A stretch of DNA of 64,000 nucleotides from Streptomyces xylophagus (lineage in GTDB: Bacteria; Actinomycetota; Actinomycetes; Streptomycetales; Streptomycetaceae). The notes beneath the pieces are model-generated. The model worked only from the letters and a program-made list of their open reading frames with translations. It searched no databases and was not told the origin of the DNA. Below are positions 57,690-64,000 of the stretch, piece by piece (within the stretch, counting starts at the first letter, position 1; every line of letters begins with the position of its first letter). A program made the translations under genes and the position numbers. The stretch lies in contig NZ_JNWO01000002.1 in the NCBI RefSeq assembly GCF_000716435.1, positions 124,001-188,000 on the forward strand, written 5' to 3'.

Positions 57690-59936
57690 ATGACGCCCAC
57701 GGATTCCAGTGCAGGGGGCAGCGGGGGCGCAGCCAAGGGGGTGCTGCGGCGGCTGGGGGAGTGGTGTGCCCGGCACTTCGTGATCGTCATCGTCGCCTGG
57801 CTCGTCGCGCTCGCCGCGCTCCAGGTCCTCAACAGGTCCTTCGGGGGCGACTATTCGGACGACTTCTCGCTGTCCGGCGTACAGTCCCACCACGGTTTGC
57901 AGGTCCTGAAGGAACACGATCCGGCGGCCGGGGGCTACAGCAGCCAGATCGTCCTGCACGACAAGGACAAGGCGCTGACCTCCCTGAGCTCGCAGATGTC
58001 CGAGACGGTCGGCGACCTGCAGAAGCTCCCGCACGTCCTGTCGGTGCAGAACCCGCTGCCGCAGCCCGGAGCACAGACACCGACGTCCTCCGGTCCGAAC
58101 GTGGGACCGCTGTCGTCCGACGCGAAGACCGGTTACATCACCATCCGCTTCGACGTACAGCCGTCGACCCTCGGTGACGGCTACCTCCACGGCGTCGACA
58201 CGTCCGTGAAGCCGCTGCGCGCCGCCGGGGCCCAGGTCGAGTACGGCGGACCGCTCGGCGAACTGGCCCGGCCCGCCGCCGACGACCGGGTCAGCGAACT
58301 CATCGGGTTCGCCGTGGCGATCGTCGTCCTGCTGATCGGCTTCGGCAGTGTGATCGCCGCCGCGATGCCTCTGGTGACCGCGCTGATCAGTGTGATCGGG
58401 GGACTCGCCTGCCTCGGACTGCTGGCGGCGGCGTTCACCTTCGCGACGGTGTCACCCACCCTCGCGACGATGATCGGCATCGGGGTCGGCATCGACTACG
58501 CCCTGTTCCTGATCACCCGTCACCGGCAGAACCTCATGAACGGCGCCGATCCGGTGCGCGCCGCCGGACAGGCCACGGCCACCAGCGGCCGGGCCGTGCT
58601 CGTCTCGGGATGCACCGTGATCATCGCGCTCGCCGGACTGTTCGTGTCCGGCGTGCCCTTCATCGGCCTGCTCGGGCTTGCCGCCGCCGTGACGGTCGTG
58701 TCGGCGGTCATCGGCGCGCTCACCCTCGTCCCCGCCCTGCTCGGGCTCCTCGGCAAACGGATCGACCGCTACCGGGTGCGCCGCCCGGTCGCCGAGACCG
58801 ACGCCGAGCCGGGCGCCGAACCCACCGGCACCTGGCACCGCTACGCACAACGCGTGGAACACCGGCCCTGGACGTTCCTCGCGGCGGGTGTCGCGGCCGT
58901 CGTCGTCCTCGCGATCCCGGTGTTCTCCCTCCAGTTGGGGCACATCGGCGACGGCGCCGACCCCACCTCGTTCACCGACCGGCGCGCCTTCGACCTGATG
59001 ACCGACGCCTTCGGGCCCGGCTCCAACGGCCCGCTCACCATCGTCATCGACCAGACCGGCGTCCCCTCCTCCCAGCGCTCGGACCTCTCCTCCCAGGCCC
59101 AGAAGACCCTCGACGGGGCGCAGGGCGCCGCCAAGGTCACCCCGTTGACGACCACCAAGGACGGTGACGTCCTGGTCGGCACCGTCTACTCCCAGCAGTC
59201 CCCGCAGAGCGCCGACACCACCGACCTCACCAACCGCCTCGTCCACGACACCTTGCCCGCCGCGGTCTCCGGCACCTCCGCCAAGGGCTATGTCACCGGC
59301 ACCACGGCCGCCCAGGTCGACTTCCGCGACATCGTGTCGAGTCGGCTGCCGCTGATCATCGGCGTGGTGGTCGCCCTGGCCTTCCTGATCATCCTCGCCG
59401 TGTTCCGCGGCCTCCTCGTCGCCCTCAAGGCCGCCGTCCTCAACGTGCTCTCGATCGCGGCCTCCTACGGCGTCGTCGTCGCCGTCTTCCAGTGGGGCTG
59501 GGGCGGCCCCGCCCTGGGCGTCTCCGGCAAGGTCCCCATCGAGAGCTACGTCCCGATGATGATGTTCGCGATCATCTTCGGCCTGAGCATGGACTACGAG
59601 ATCTTCCTGCTCTCCCGTGTCCACGAGGCCTGGCTGCGTACCGGCGACGCCGAGGCGTCGGTCGCCCACGCCCTGGAGATCACGGCGCGTGTCATCACGT
59701 GTGCCGCGCTGATCATGGTCAGCGTGTTCGCGGCCTTCGTCGTCAGCGACAACATCGTGGTCAAGATGCTCGGCCTCGGCCTGGCCGTCAGCGTGCTGAT
59801 CGACGCCACGGTGGTACGCCTGCTGATGGTGCCCGCGGTCATGACCCTGCTGGGCCGGCACGCCTGGTGGACACCCCGTTTCCTGGACCGGATCCTGCCG
59901 CACATCGACGCGGAGGGTGACCACGAAGGGGCGTGA
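57690..59936 (+). CDS. MMPL family (RND-type) membrane transporter
   Basis: 748 residues from ATG 57690. Two MMPL halves each have one N-terminal helix, an outside domain and a five-helix bundle. Half 1 contains [14 protein letters not shown], then [20 protein letters not shown]. Half 2 contains [22 protein letters not shown] with the conserved GxxxDYxxFLxxR motif in both halves. Proton-driven export of lipids, polyketides or drugs is typical. There is no associated TetR gene next to it. It converges with the phosphatase gene, 3 nt apart. Confidence 0.93.
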   Translation: MTPTDSSAGGSGGAAKGVLRRLGEWCARHFVIVIVAWLVALAALQVLNRSFGGDYSDDFSLSGVQSHHGLQVLKEHDPAAGGYSSQIVLHDKDKALTSLSSQMSETVGDLQKLPHVLSVQNPLPQPGAQTPTSSGPNVGPLSSDAKTGYITIRFDVQPSTLGDGYLHGVDTSVKPLRAAGAQVEYGGPLGELARPAADDRVSELIGFAVAIVVLLIGFGSVIAAAMPLVTALISVIGGLACLGLLAAAFTFATVSPTLATMIGIGVGIDYALFLITRHRQNLMNGADPVRAAGQATATSGRAVLVSGCTVIIALAGLFVSGVPFIGLLGLAAAVTVVSAVIGALTLVPALLGLLGKRIDRYRVRRPVAETDAEPGAEPTGTWHRYAQRVEHRPWTFLAAGVAAVVVLAIPVFSLQLGHIGDGADPTSFTDRRAFDLMTDAFGPGSNGPLTIVIDQTGVPSSQRSDLSSQAQKTLDGAQGAAKVTPLTTTKDGDVLVGTVYSQQSPQSADTTDLTNRLVHDTLPAAVSGTSAKGYVTGTTAAQVDFRDIVSSRLPLIIGVVVALAFLIILAVFRGLLVALKAAVLNVLSIAASYGVVVAVFQWGWGGPALGVSGKVPIESYVPMMMFAIIFGLSMDYEIFLLSRVHEAWLRTGDAEASVAHALEITARVITCAALIMVSVFAAFVVSDNIVVKMLGLGLAVSVLIDATVVRLLMVPAVMTLLGRHAWWTPRFLDRILPHIDAEGDHEGA

Positions 59937-59939
59937 ACA

Positions 59940-61043
59940 TCAGCCGCCGGGCGTCAGGACGAGCATGGTGACGTCGTCCCGGATCTCCTCCGAGTGCCGC
60001 AGAACATCGGCCCACACCCGCTCCGGCAGATCGGCGCAGGCGCCGTCGGCGAGCACGGCCAGCCGGTCGGCGAACGGATAGAACACGCCTCCGGCGTCCC
60101 GTGCCTCCCACACCCCGTCGGACGCCAGGAACAGCCGGTCCCCGGGCAGCAGCGGCACGGTCACACCGGCGAGAGGACCCGAGTCGGCCAGCCCGAGACC
60201 GAGTGGTGTCCACGCCTCGACGTCGATCTCCGTGACCCGGCCCGCGCGCAGTAGCACCGGCGACGGATGCCCACAGGCCACGATCCGCACGGCACCCGCG
60301 TCCCCGGTGAACTCCAGCAGCACCGCCGTCGCGAACAGCTCCGCGTGCGCCGACCGCGCCGAGTCCACCACCAGCCGCCGGTCCAGCCGCGCCGCGACCG
60401 ACTCCAGGTCCGGCAGGTCGAGCACCGCCTCCCGGAACGCCCCGAGCAGCGAAGCGACCGTCGCCACGGCCGACAGTCCGTGCCCCTGCACGTCCCCCAT
60501 CACCGCCCGCACGCCGTACGGCCCGTCCCGCACGTCGAAGAAGTCACCCCCGACCAGCGTCCCGCGCTGCGCCGCCCGGTACAGCCCAGCACACCGCACC
60601 GGCCCCACCCGCGCCGGCAACGGCGGCACGACGGCCCGCTGCGCGGCCTCGGCGACCGTGCGCTCCAGATCGAGCTGGGCGTCGCGCCGACTCCGTACGA
60701 ACGAGATGAACACGCTCAGCAACGCGACGAAGCAGATCGTCAGCAGATCCGTACTGCCCGGATCGTCGAGGTGGAAGGCCGGGACGGTCAGCAGCGCGAT
60801 GCTGAGACCGCCGAAGAGCACGGTCGCCACCGGGCCGTACGACAGACCGGCCAGCGGCGGGATCGCGCCCAGCACGAAGCCGATGTCGAGCGGGTTCGGA
60901 CTCACCAGCGTCGCCACGCCCACCCCGACGACCAGCACACCCGGCAGCACCCGCACCCACAGCGGCGCCGGCGCGCCCCGCAGCCAGCCCCGCCGGGCCG
61001 GCTCCCGGTTCCGGCGCGCCACCAGACCCCGCACCTTTGCCAC
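59940..61043 (-). CDS. Membrane SpoIIE-type PP2C serine phosphatase
   Basis: 367 residues from GTG 61043. Three to four N-terminal membrane segments (about 25-115: VRVLPGVLVVGVGVATLV, PVATVLFGGLSIALL, LLTICFVALLSVFISFV) precede a short linker and the PP2C/SpoIIE domain (about 140-367). Metal-site motifs there are GGDFFDVRDGPYGVRAVMGDVQGHG, FLASDGVWEARD and DDVTMLVL. It belongs to the widely expanded Streptomyces family that may regulate anti-sigma networks. Unlike the phosphatase at 16547 it lacks PAS, GAF and HATPase parts. Confidence 0.92.
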   Translation of the reverse strand: MAKVRGLVARRNREPARRGWLRGAPAPLWVRVLPGVLVVGVGVATLVSPNPLDIGFVLGAIPPLAGLSYGPVATVLFGGLSIALLTVPAFHLDDPGSTDLLTICFVALLSVFISFVRSRRDAQLDLERTVAEAAQRAVVPPLPARVGPVRCAGLYRAAQRGTLVGGDFFDVRDGPYGVRAVMGDVQGHGLSAVATVASLLGAFREAVLDLPDLESVAARLDRRLVVDSARSAHAELFATAVLLEFTGDAGAVRIVACGHPSPVLLRAGRVTEIDVEAWTPLGLGLADSGPLAGVTVPLLPGDRLFLASDGVWEARDAGGVFYPFADRLAVLADGACADLPERVWADVLRHSEEIRDDVTMLVLTPGG

Positions 61044-61097
61044 ACCACCACGTTCCTACGACGGGTCCCGCCCCGCACGCCGAGCGCCAAATCGCTA

Positions 61098-61127
61098 GAT
61101 CAACTGAAAGATCGGTCAGATCAGTCA
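61098..61127. repeat. Three GATC-headed repeats upstream of DUF4331 gene
   Basis: GATCAACTGA at 61098-61107, GATCGGTCA at 61110-61118 and GATCAGTCA at 61119-61127 lie about 75-105 bp before the DUF4331 start. The last two differ at one base. They could be regulator half-sites or a slippage product; they sit in the divergent gap between the phosphatase and DUF4331 genes. Confidence 0.5.
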
Positions 61128-61202
61128 ATATTCACCAATCCGCAAGGGGTGGCCGTTCCGAATCCTCCAGCGTCAGGGAAGTTGGCACGGAGGACGGACG
61201 GT

Positions 61203-62738
61203 ATGACACCTATCGCCAGGAGCGGTGCGAGGCGCAGGAGCCTCGCGACCCTCGTAGCAGGTGCGCTGGCCGCCGGGGGACTCGCAGCCGCCGGCATGAC
61301 CACGCTGGAACCGGGGGCGGCTTCCGCCTCCAGTCACCGGGAGGCCCCGCTGATCTCGGGGCATCCCAAGTACGACAACACGGACGTGTACGCCTTCGTC
61401 AGTCCGGACGATCCGGAGACGACGACGATCATCGCGAACTGGATCCCGTTCGAGGATCCGGCGGGCGGCCCGAACTTCTACACGTTCGCGGACGACGCCC
61501 AGTACGACATCCACATCGACAACAACGGTGACGCGCAAGGTGAGTTGCTGCTGCGCTACACCTTCAAGACGCACACGAAGAACAAGAAGACGTTCCTCTA
61601 CAACACGGGCCCGGTCACCAGCCTGGACGACCCGGACCTGAACGTCACCCAGACCTACGACATCGACCTGCTCAAACTGCACAACCAGAGCCTCGTGTCG
61701 AAGACGAAGCTCGCCGACGACGTACCGGTGGCCCCGTCGAACGTCGGCAAGGCGTCGATGCCGGACTACAGCACGCTGCGCAAGCAGGCGGTCCGTCAAC
61801 TCGCCCACGGAGGGCGGACGTTCGCCGGTCAGGCGGACGATCCGTTCTTCCTGGACCTGCGCGTCTTCGACCTGCTGTACGGCGGGAACCTCTCCGAGGT
61901 CGGCAACGACACCCTCAAGGGCTACAACGTCAACTCGATCGCCCTGCAACTGCCCACCGACATGATCACCGAGTCGAAACAGCAGCCGATCGTCGGCATC
62001 TGGTCGACCACCCAGCGAAAGAACGCCCAGGGCTACTACGAGCAGGTCTCTCGTCTGGGCAACCCGCTGGTCAACGAGGTCGTCAACCCCCTGAAGGACA
62101 AGGACAAGTTCAACGCGTCCTCGCCGTGGAACGACGGCCGGTTCCTGAAGAACGTGACCCATCCCGAACTGCCGAAGCTTCTGCAGGCCATCTATAAGAT
62201 CAAGGCGCCTGCCGAACCGCGCACCGATCTCGTCGATGTCTACCTGAAGGGCGTCAAGGGCCTCAACCAGCCGCCCAACGTGCGACCGGCGGAGATGCTG
62301 CGCCTGAACACCTCGATCAAACCGACCGCCGACCCGAAACGGCTCGGTGTCCTCGACGGCGACAACGCGGGCTTCCCGAACGGGCGCCGACTCACCGATG
62401 ACGTCGTGGACATCTCGCTGCAGGCCGTCGAGGGCGAACTGGTCGGCGCCAAGAACGACTTGGGGGACGCGGTCGACGCCAACGACCAGAAGTTCGGCGA
62501 CTCCTTCCCCTACCTGGCCGAACCCGTCGCCGGTTCGCGAGGCCCGCTCGCGAAGGGCACGGCCGGCGGCAACAGCGTCCGCGACCAGGTGGGCAACGCC
62601 CTGCAGCCGACCGACTCGGCAAACGGCACGCGCAACACCGGCCTGATCGCCGCGTCGGCGGCCTCGGGCGCGGCGGGCATCCTGCTGATCGGCGCGGGCC
62701 TGGCATGGTGGCGTCGACGCATGCAGCGGTCCAACTGA
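61203..62738 (+). CDS. DUF4331 surface-anchored protein
   Basis: 511 residues from ATG 61203 (GGAGGACGGACGGT upstream). An N-terminal signal peptide (ARRRSLATLVAGALAAGGLAAAG, then a cleavage region near ASAS) precedes the DUF4331 beta-propeller-like domain. That domain opens with SSHREAPLISGHPKYDNTDVYAFVSPDDP, a signature of the family (quoted in part: SSHREAPLISG). The C-terminus has one hydrophobic helix (LIAASAASGAAGILLIGAGLAWW) and a basic tail, so the protein is held outside on the membrane. The function is unknown. Confidence 0.9.
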   Translation: MTPIARSGARRRSLATLVAGALAAGGLAAAGMTTLEPGAASASSHREAPLISGHPKYDNTDVYAFVSPDDPETTTIIANWIPFEDPAGGPNFYTFADDAQYDIHIDNNGDAQGELLLRYTFKTHTKNKKTFLYNTGPVTSLDDPDLNVTQTYDIDLLKLHNQSLVSKTKLADDVPVAPSNVGKASMPDYSTLRKQAVRQLAHGGRTFAGQADDPFFLDLRVFDLLYGGNLSEVGNDTLKGYNVNSIALQLPTDMITESKQQPIVGIWSTTQRKNAQGYYEQVSRLGNPLVNEVVNPLKDKDKFNASSPWNDGRFLKNVTHPELPKLLQAIYKIKAPAEPRTDLVDVYLKGVKGLNQPPNVRPAEMLRLNTSIKPTADPKRLGVLDGDNAGFPNGRRLTDDVVDISLQAVEGELVGAKNDLGDAVDANDQKFGDSFPYLAEPVAGSRGPLAKGTAGGNSVRDQVGNALQPTDSANGTRNTGLIAASAASGAAGILLIGAGLAWWRRRMQRSN

Positions 62739-62754
62739 GCGACACAGAACAAGA

Positions 62755-62785
62755 GAGAGGGCGGGGGCCGCGCTCCCGCCCTCTC
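62755..62785. terminator. Bidirectional terminator hairpin
   Basis: Perfect 11-bp stem GAGAGGGCGGG (62755-62765) with CCCGCCCTCTC (62775-62785) and a 9-nt loop between the convergent DUF4331 and GH64 genes. Confidence 0.88.
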
Positions 62786-62790
62786 CGGCT

Positions 62791-63993
62791 TCAGAACGGC
62801 GTGAGCGTCAGCCGTATCCCTGTGGGTGCCGTGTCCTGGACGTAGGACGCGAAGTCCGCCACGTCGTCGAAGGCGAAGCCGTAGGCCTTGCCGTCGGCGG
62901 TGGCCGCGTGCACCGCCTTCGCGTAGTGGTTCGTGAGGTCGGTGCGGTAGAACTCCGAGGCGTCGGTGGTCGGTTGGGCGGGGTTCGACAGGAGCGTCGA
63001 GCGGTTGAAGCCGGCGCCGAGCACGGCCGCGACCGGGCCCGTGGTGCCGTCGTTCGGGGCGGCCAGGTTGCCGTCGCAGAACAGCACGTCCCGCGTCGAC
63101 GGCTTCGCGAAAGAGACCGAGGCCGGGCCGGTGAAGGTGAACCTGTCGGCGCGCACCCGCCCGGTGAAGGCGCCCGCGTTCGTGGTCACGGTCAGGTCCT
63201 TGCCGGTGTAGGTGCTCCACACCTCGTCGATGTACGGCGCGAAGTAGTCCGCCGCGAACAGGCCCGCGTCCAGCCCGTGCCCCGGCGCGATCACCCGGGT
63301 GTCGTCCACGATCAGCGGGGCGAACGCCTCGACCTGACGCACCGCGTCGAACACCGACGCCCGCCCGCCGGCGCGCAGGGTGCCCGTCGTCTGGTCCTGG
63401 GTGCCGGTCAGCCGGATGCTCAGGGGCACGCTGAACATGTCGACCATCGTCGTGTTGCAGAACATCCCCGACGCGTTGTGCGTGAACTCGGCGCAGTCGT
63501 GCAGGACTTGGTAGTTGGGGTCGGAGGTCACCCAGCCTGCCGGGTACTGGAGCGCGGGGTTGCCGTTGCCGTCCGCCACGGCCTTGAACTTGAGCTTCGC
63601 GCCGAGTGCGACGTAGATGCGGCCCGACAGGTACGGGAGCGAAATCGTCGTCTCCGTGCCGGAGTCGAGGCTGATCGCGTAGTCGGTGAAACCGTCGGCA
63701 CCGTTGTCCGAGAGCGCTATCGGCGCGAGCGTCCCGTCGGCAGCGCCCCGCACCTGTTTGCCGTCCACGTTCCCGACGATGTAGACGTGCACGTTCGCGT
63801 TGTTGAACGAACCGCTGTTGTTGACCAGCGTCAACGGGAGCGCGCCGGCCTCAAGTGCGCTGGTCTCCATGGACTTTGTGTCCGCGAGGGCGTGCGGTGC
63901 AAGTGCCGCGACGGCGGGAGCGGCCACCGCCGCGCCACCGAGGGCGAAGAGCAGCTTGCGGCGGCCGAGCGTGCGCTGATGACGGGGAGTCAT
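62791..63993 (-). CDS. Secreted GH64 beta-1,3-glucanase, Tat-exported
   Basis: 400 residues from ATG 63993, 7 nt before the window end. The signal peptide has a twin-arginine region (GRRKLLFALGG) and a cleavage site near HALADT. The GH64 fold parallels the enzyme at 43545: LPLTLVNNSGSFNNANVHVYI, PYLSGRIYVALGAKLKFK, EFTHNASGMFCNTTMVDMFSVPL (in parts), FNRSTLLSNPAQP and TADGKAYGFAFDDVADF. It uses a different export route from its paralogue. Its upstream promoter is outside the window. Confidence 0.92.
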   Translation of the reverse strand: MTPRHQRTLGRRKLLFALGGAAVAAPAVAALAPHALADTKSMETSALEAGALPLTLVNNSGSFNNANVHVYIVGNVDGKQVRGAADGTLAPIALSDNGADGFTDYAISLDSGTETTISLPYLSGRIYVALGAKLKFKAVADGNGNPALQYPAGWVTSDPNYQVLHDCAEFTHNASGMFCNTTMVDMFSVPLSIRLTGTQDQTTGTLRAGGRASVFDAVRQVEAFAPLIVDDTRVIAPGHGLDAGLFAADYFAPYIDEVWSTYTGKDLTVTTNAGAFTGRVRADRFTFTGPASVSFAKPSTRDVLFCDGNLAAPNDGTTGPVAAVLGAGFNRSTLLSNPAQPTTDASEFYRTDLTNHYAKAVHAATADGKAYGFAFDDVADFASYVQDTAPTGIRLTLTPF

Positions 63994-64000
63994 GTGTGTG

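Noticed and set aside
60267..61202. Upstream extension of the DUF4331 reading frame over the phosphatase gene
   Set aside because: The ribosome site and signal peptide place the start at 61203; the extension is arginine/histidine-rich shadow sequence.
1..64000. tRNA, rRNA, CRISPR arrays, insertion sequences, attachment sites, riboswitches
   Set aside because: None could be recognised by eye; a dedicated covariance-model scan would be needed to exclude small RNAs.

Overview
The window is about 70% G+C, uses GTG starts often, and packs its genes into overlapping operons. It carries a conservon (sensor / roadblock / DUF742 / GTPase plus P450s), two SpoIIE-type phosphatases, a secreted thermolysin-like protease and two secreted GH64 beta-1,3-glucanases. 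This points to a Streptomyces or close relative, probably a chromosomal arm or accessory stretch. No rRNA, tRNA, CRISPR array or insertion sequence was seen.

Region 1 (1-15.5 kb) is a large CoA-dependent catabolic locus. A class III CoA-transferase-like protein and an amidohydrolase lie on the plus strand. The minus strand carries a long run: HAD hydrolase, acyl-CoA dehydrogenase, SDR, GntR/FCD regulator, crotonase, a paired alpha/beta acyl-CoA dehydrogenase, a FadD3-like acyl-CoA ligase, CoA-transferase, second crotonase, thiolase, third acyl-CoA dehydrogenase and a degenerate SDR. Together they could activate, dehydrogenate, hydrate and thiolytically cleave a cyclic or branched carboxylic acid (steroid- or terpenoid-like; substrate not known). 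Two promoters share an identical 20-bp block containing GGTCAGACC, the shape of a FadR-type operator, between their -35 and -10 elements.

Region 2 (15.6-31.9 kb) holds mixed genes: DoxX-like and Bcp peroxiredoxin pair, PAS-GAF-SpoIIE-HATPase phosphatase, secreted cupin, aldo/keto reductase, TauD-like dioxygenase, LLM flavoenzyme, metallophosphoesterase divergent from a metzincin-like protein, MHYT sensor, orphan MT0933-type antitoxin, SDR, SDR pseudogene, XRE/MmyB regulator and an MFS permease.

Region 3 (31.9-40.7 kb) is an eight-gene minus-strand operon: ABC sugar importer (SBP, two permeases), carboxylesterase, ROK regulator, pyranose/glycoside-oxidase-like GMC enzyme, PCxxC zinc deaminase and a metal-dependent TIM-barrel isomerase/lyase-like protein. 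I read it as a candidate oxidative (non-hydrolytic) deglycosylation system for an imported glycoside with an amino-bearing heterocycle. This is the most interesting hypothesis in the window.

Region 4 (41-46.4 kb) has a secreted M4 metalloprotease, a GH64 glucanase with a CebR-like palindrome, a dienelactone hydrolase and a YciO/YrdC protein. Region 5 (46.6-51.8 kb) is a complete conservon with two P450s, one of which lacks the usual ExxR Arg and the C-x-G glycine, as in the CYP157 family. Region 6 (52-64 kb) has an FMN alpha-hydroxyacid oxidase, a TetR-SDR-alcohol dehydrogenase operon with twin operators, a class III aminotransferase with an Lrp regulator, an MMPL exporter, a membrane SpoIIE phosphatase, a DUF4331 surface protein and a second GH64 enzyme.
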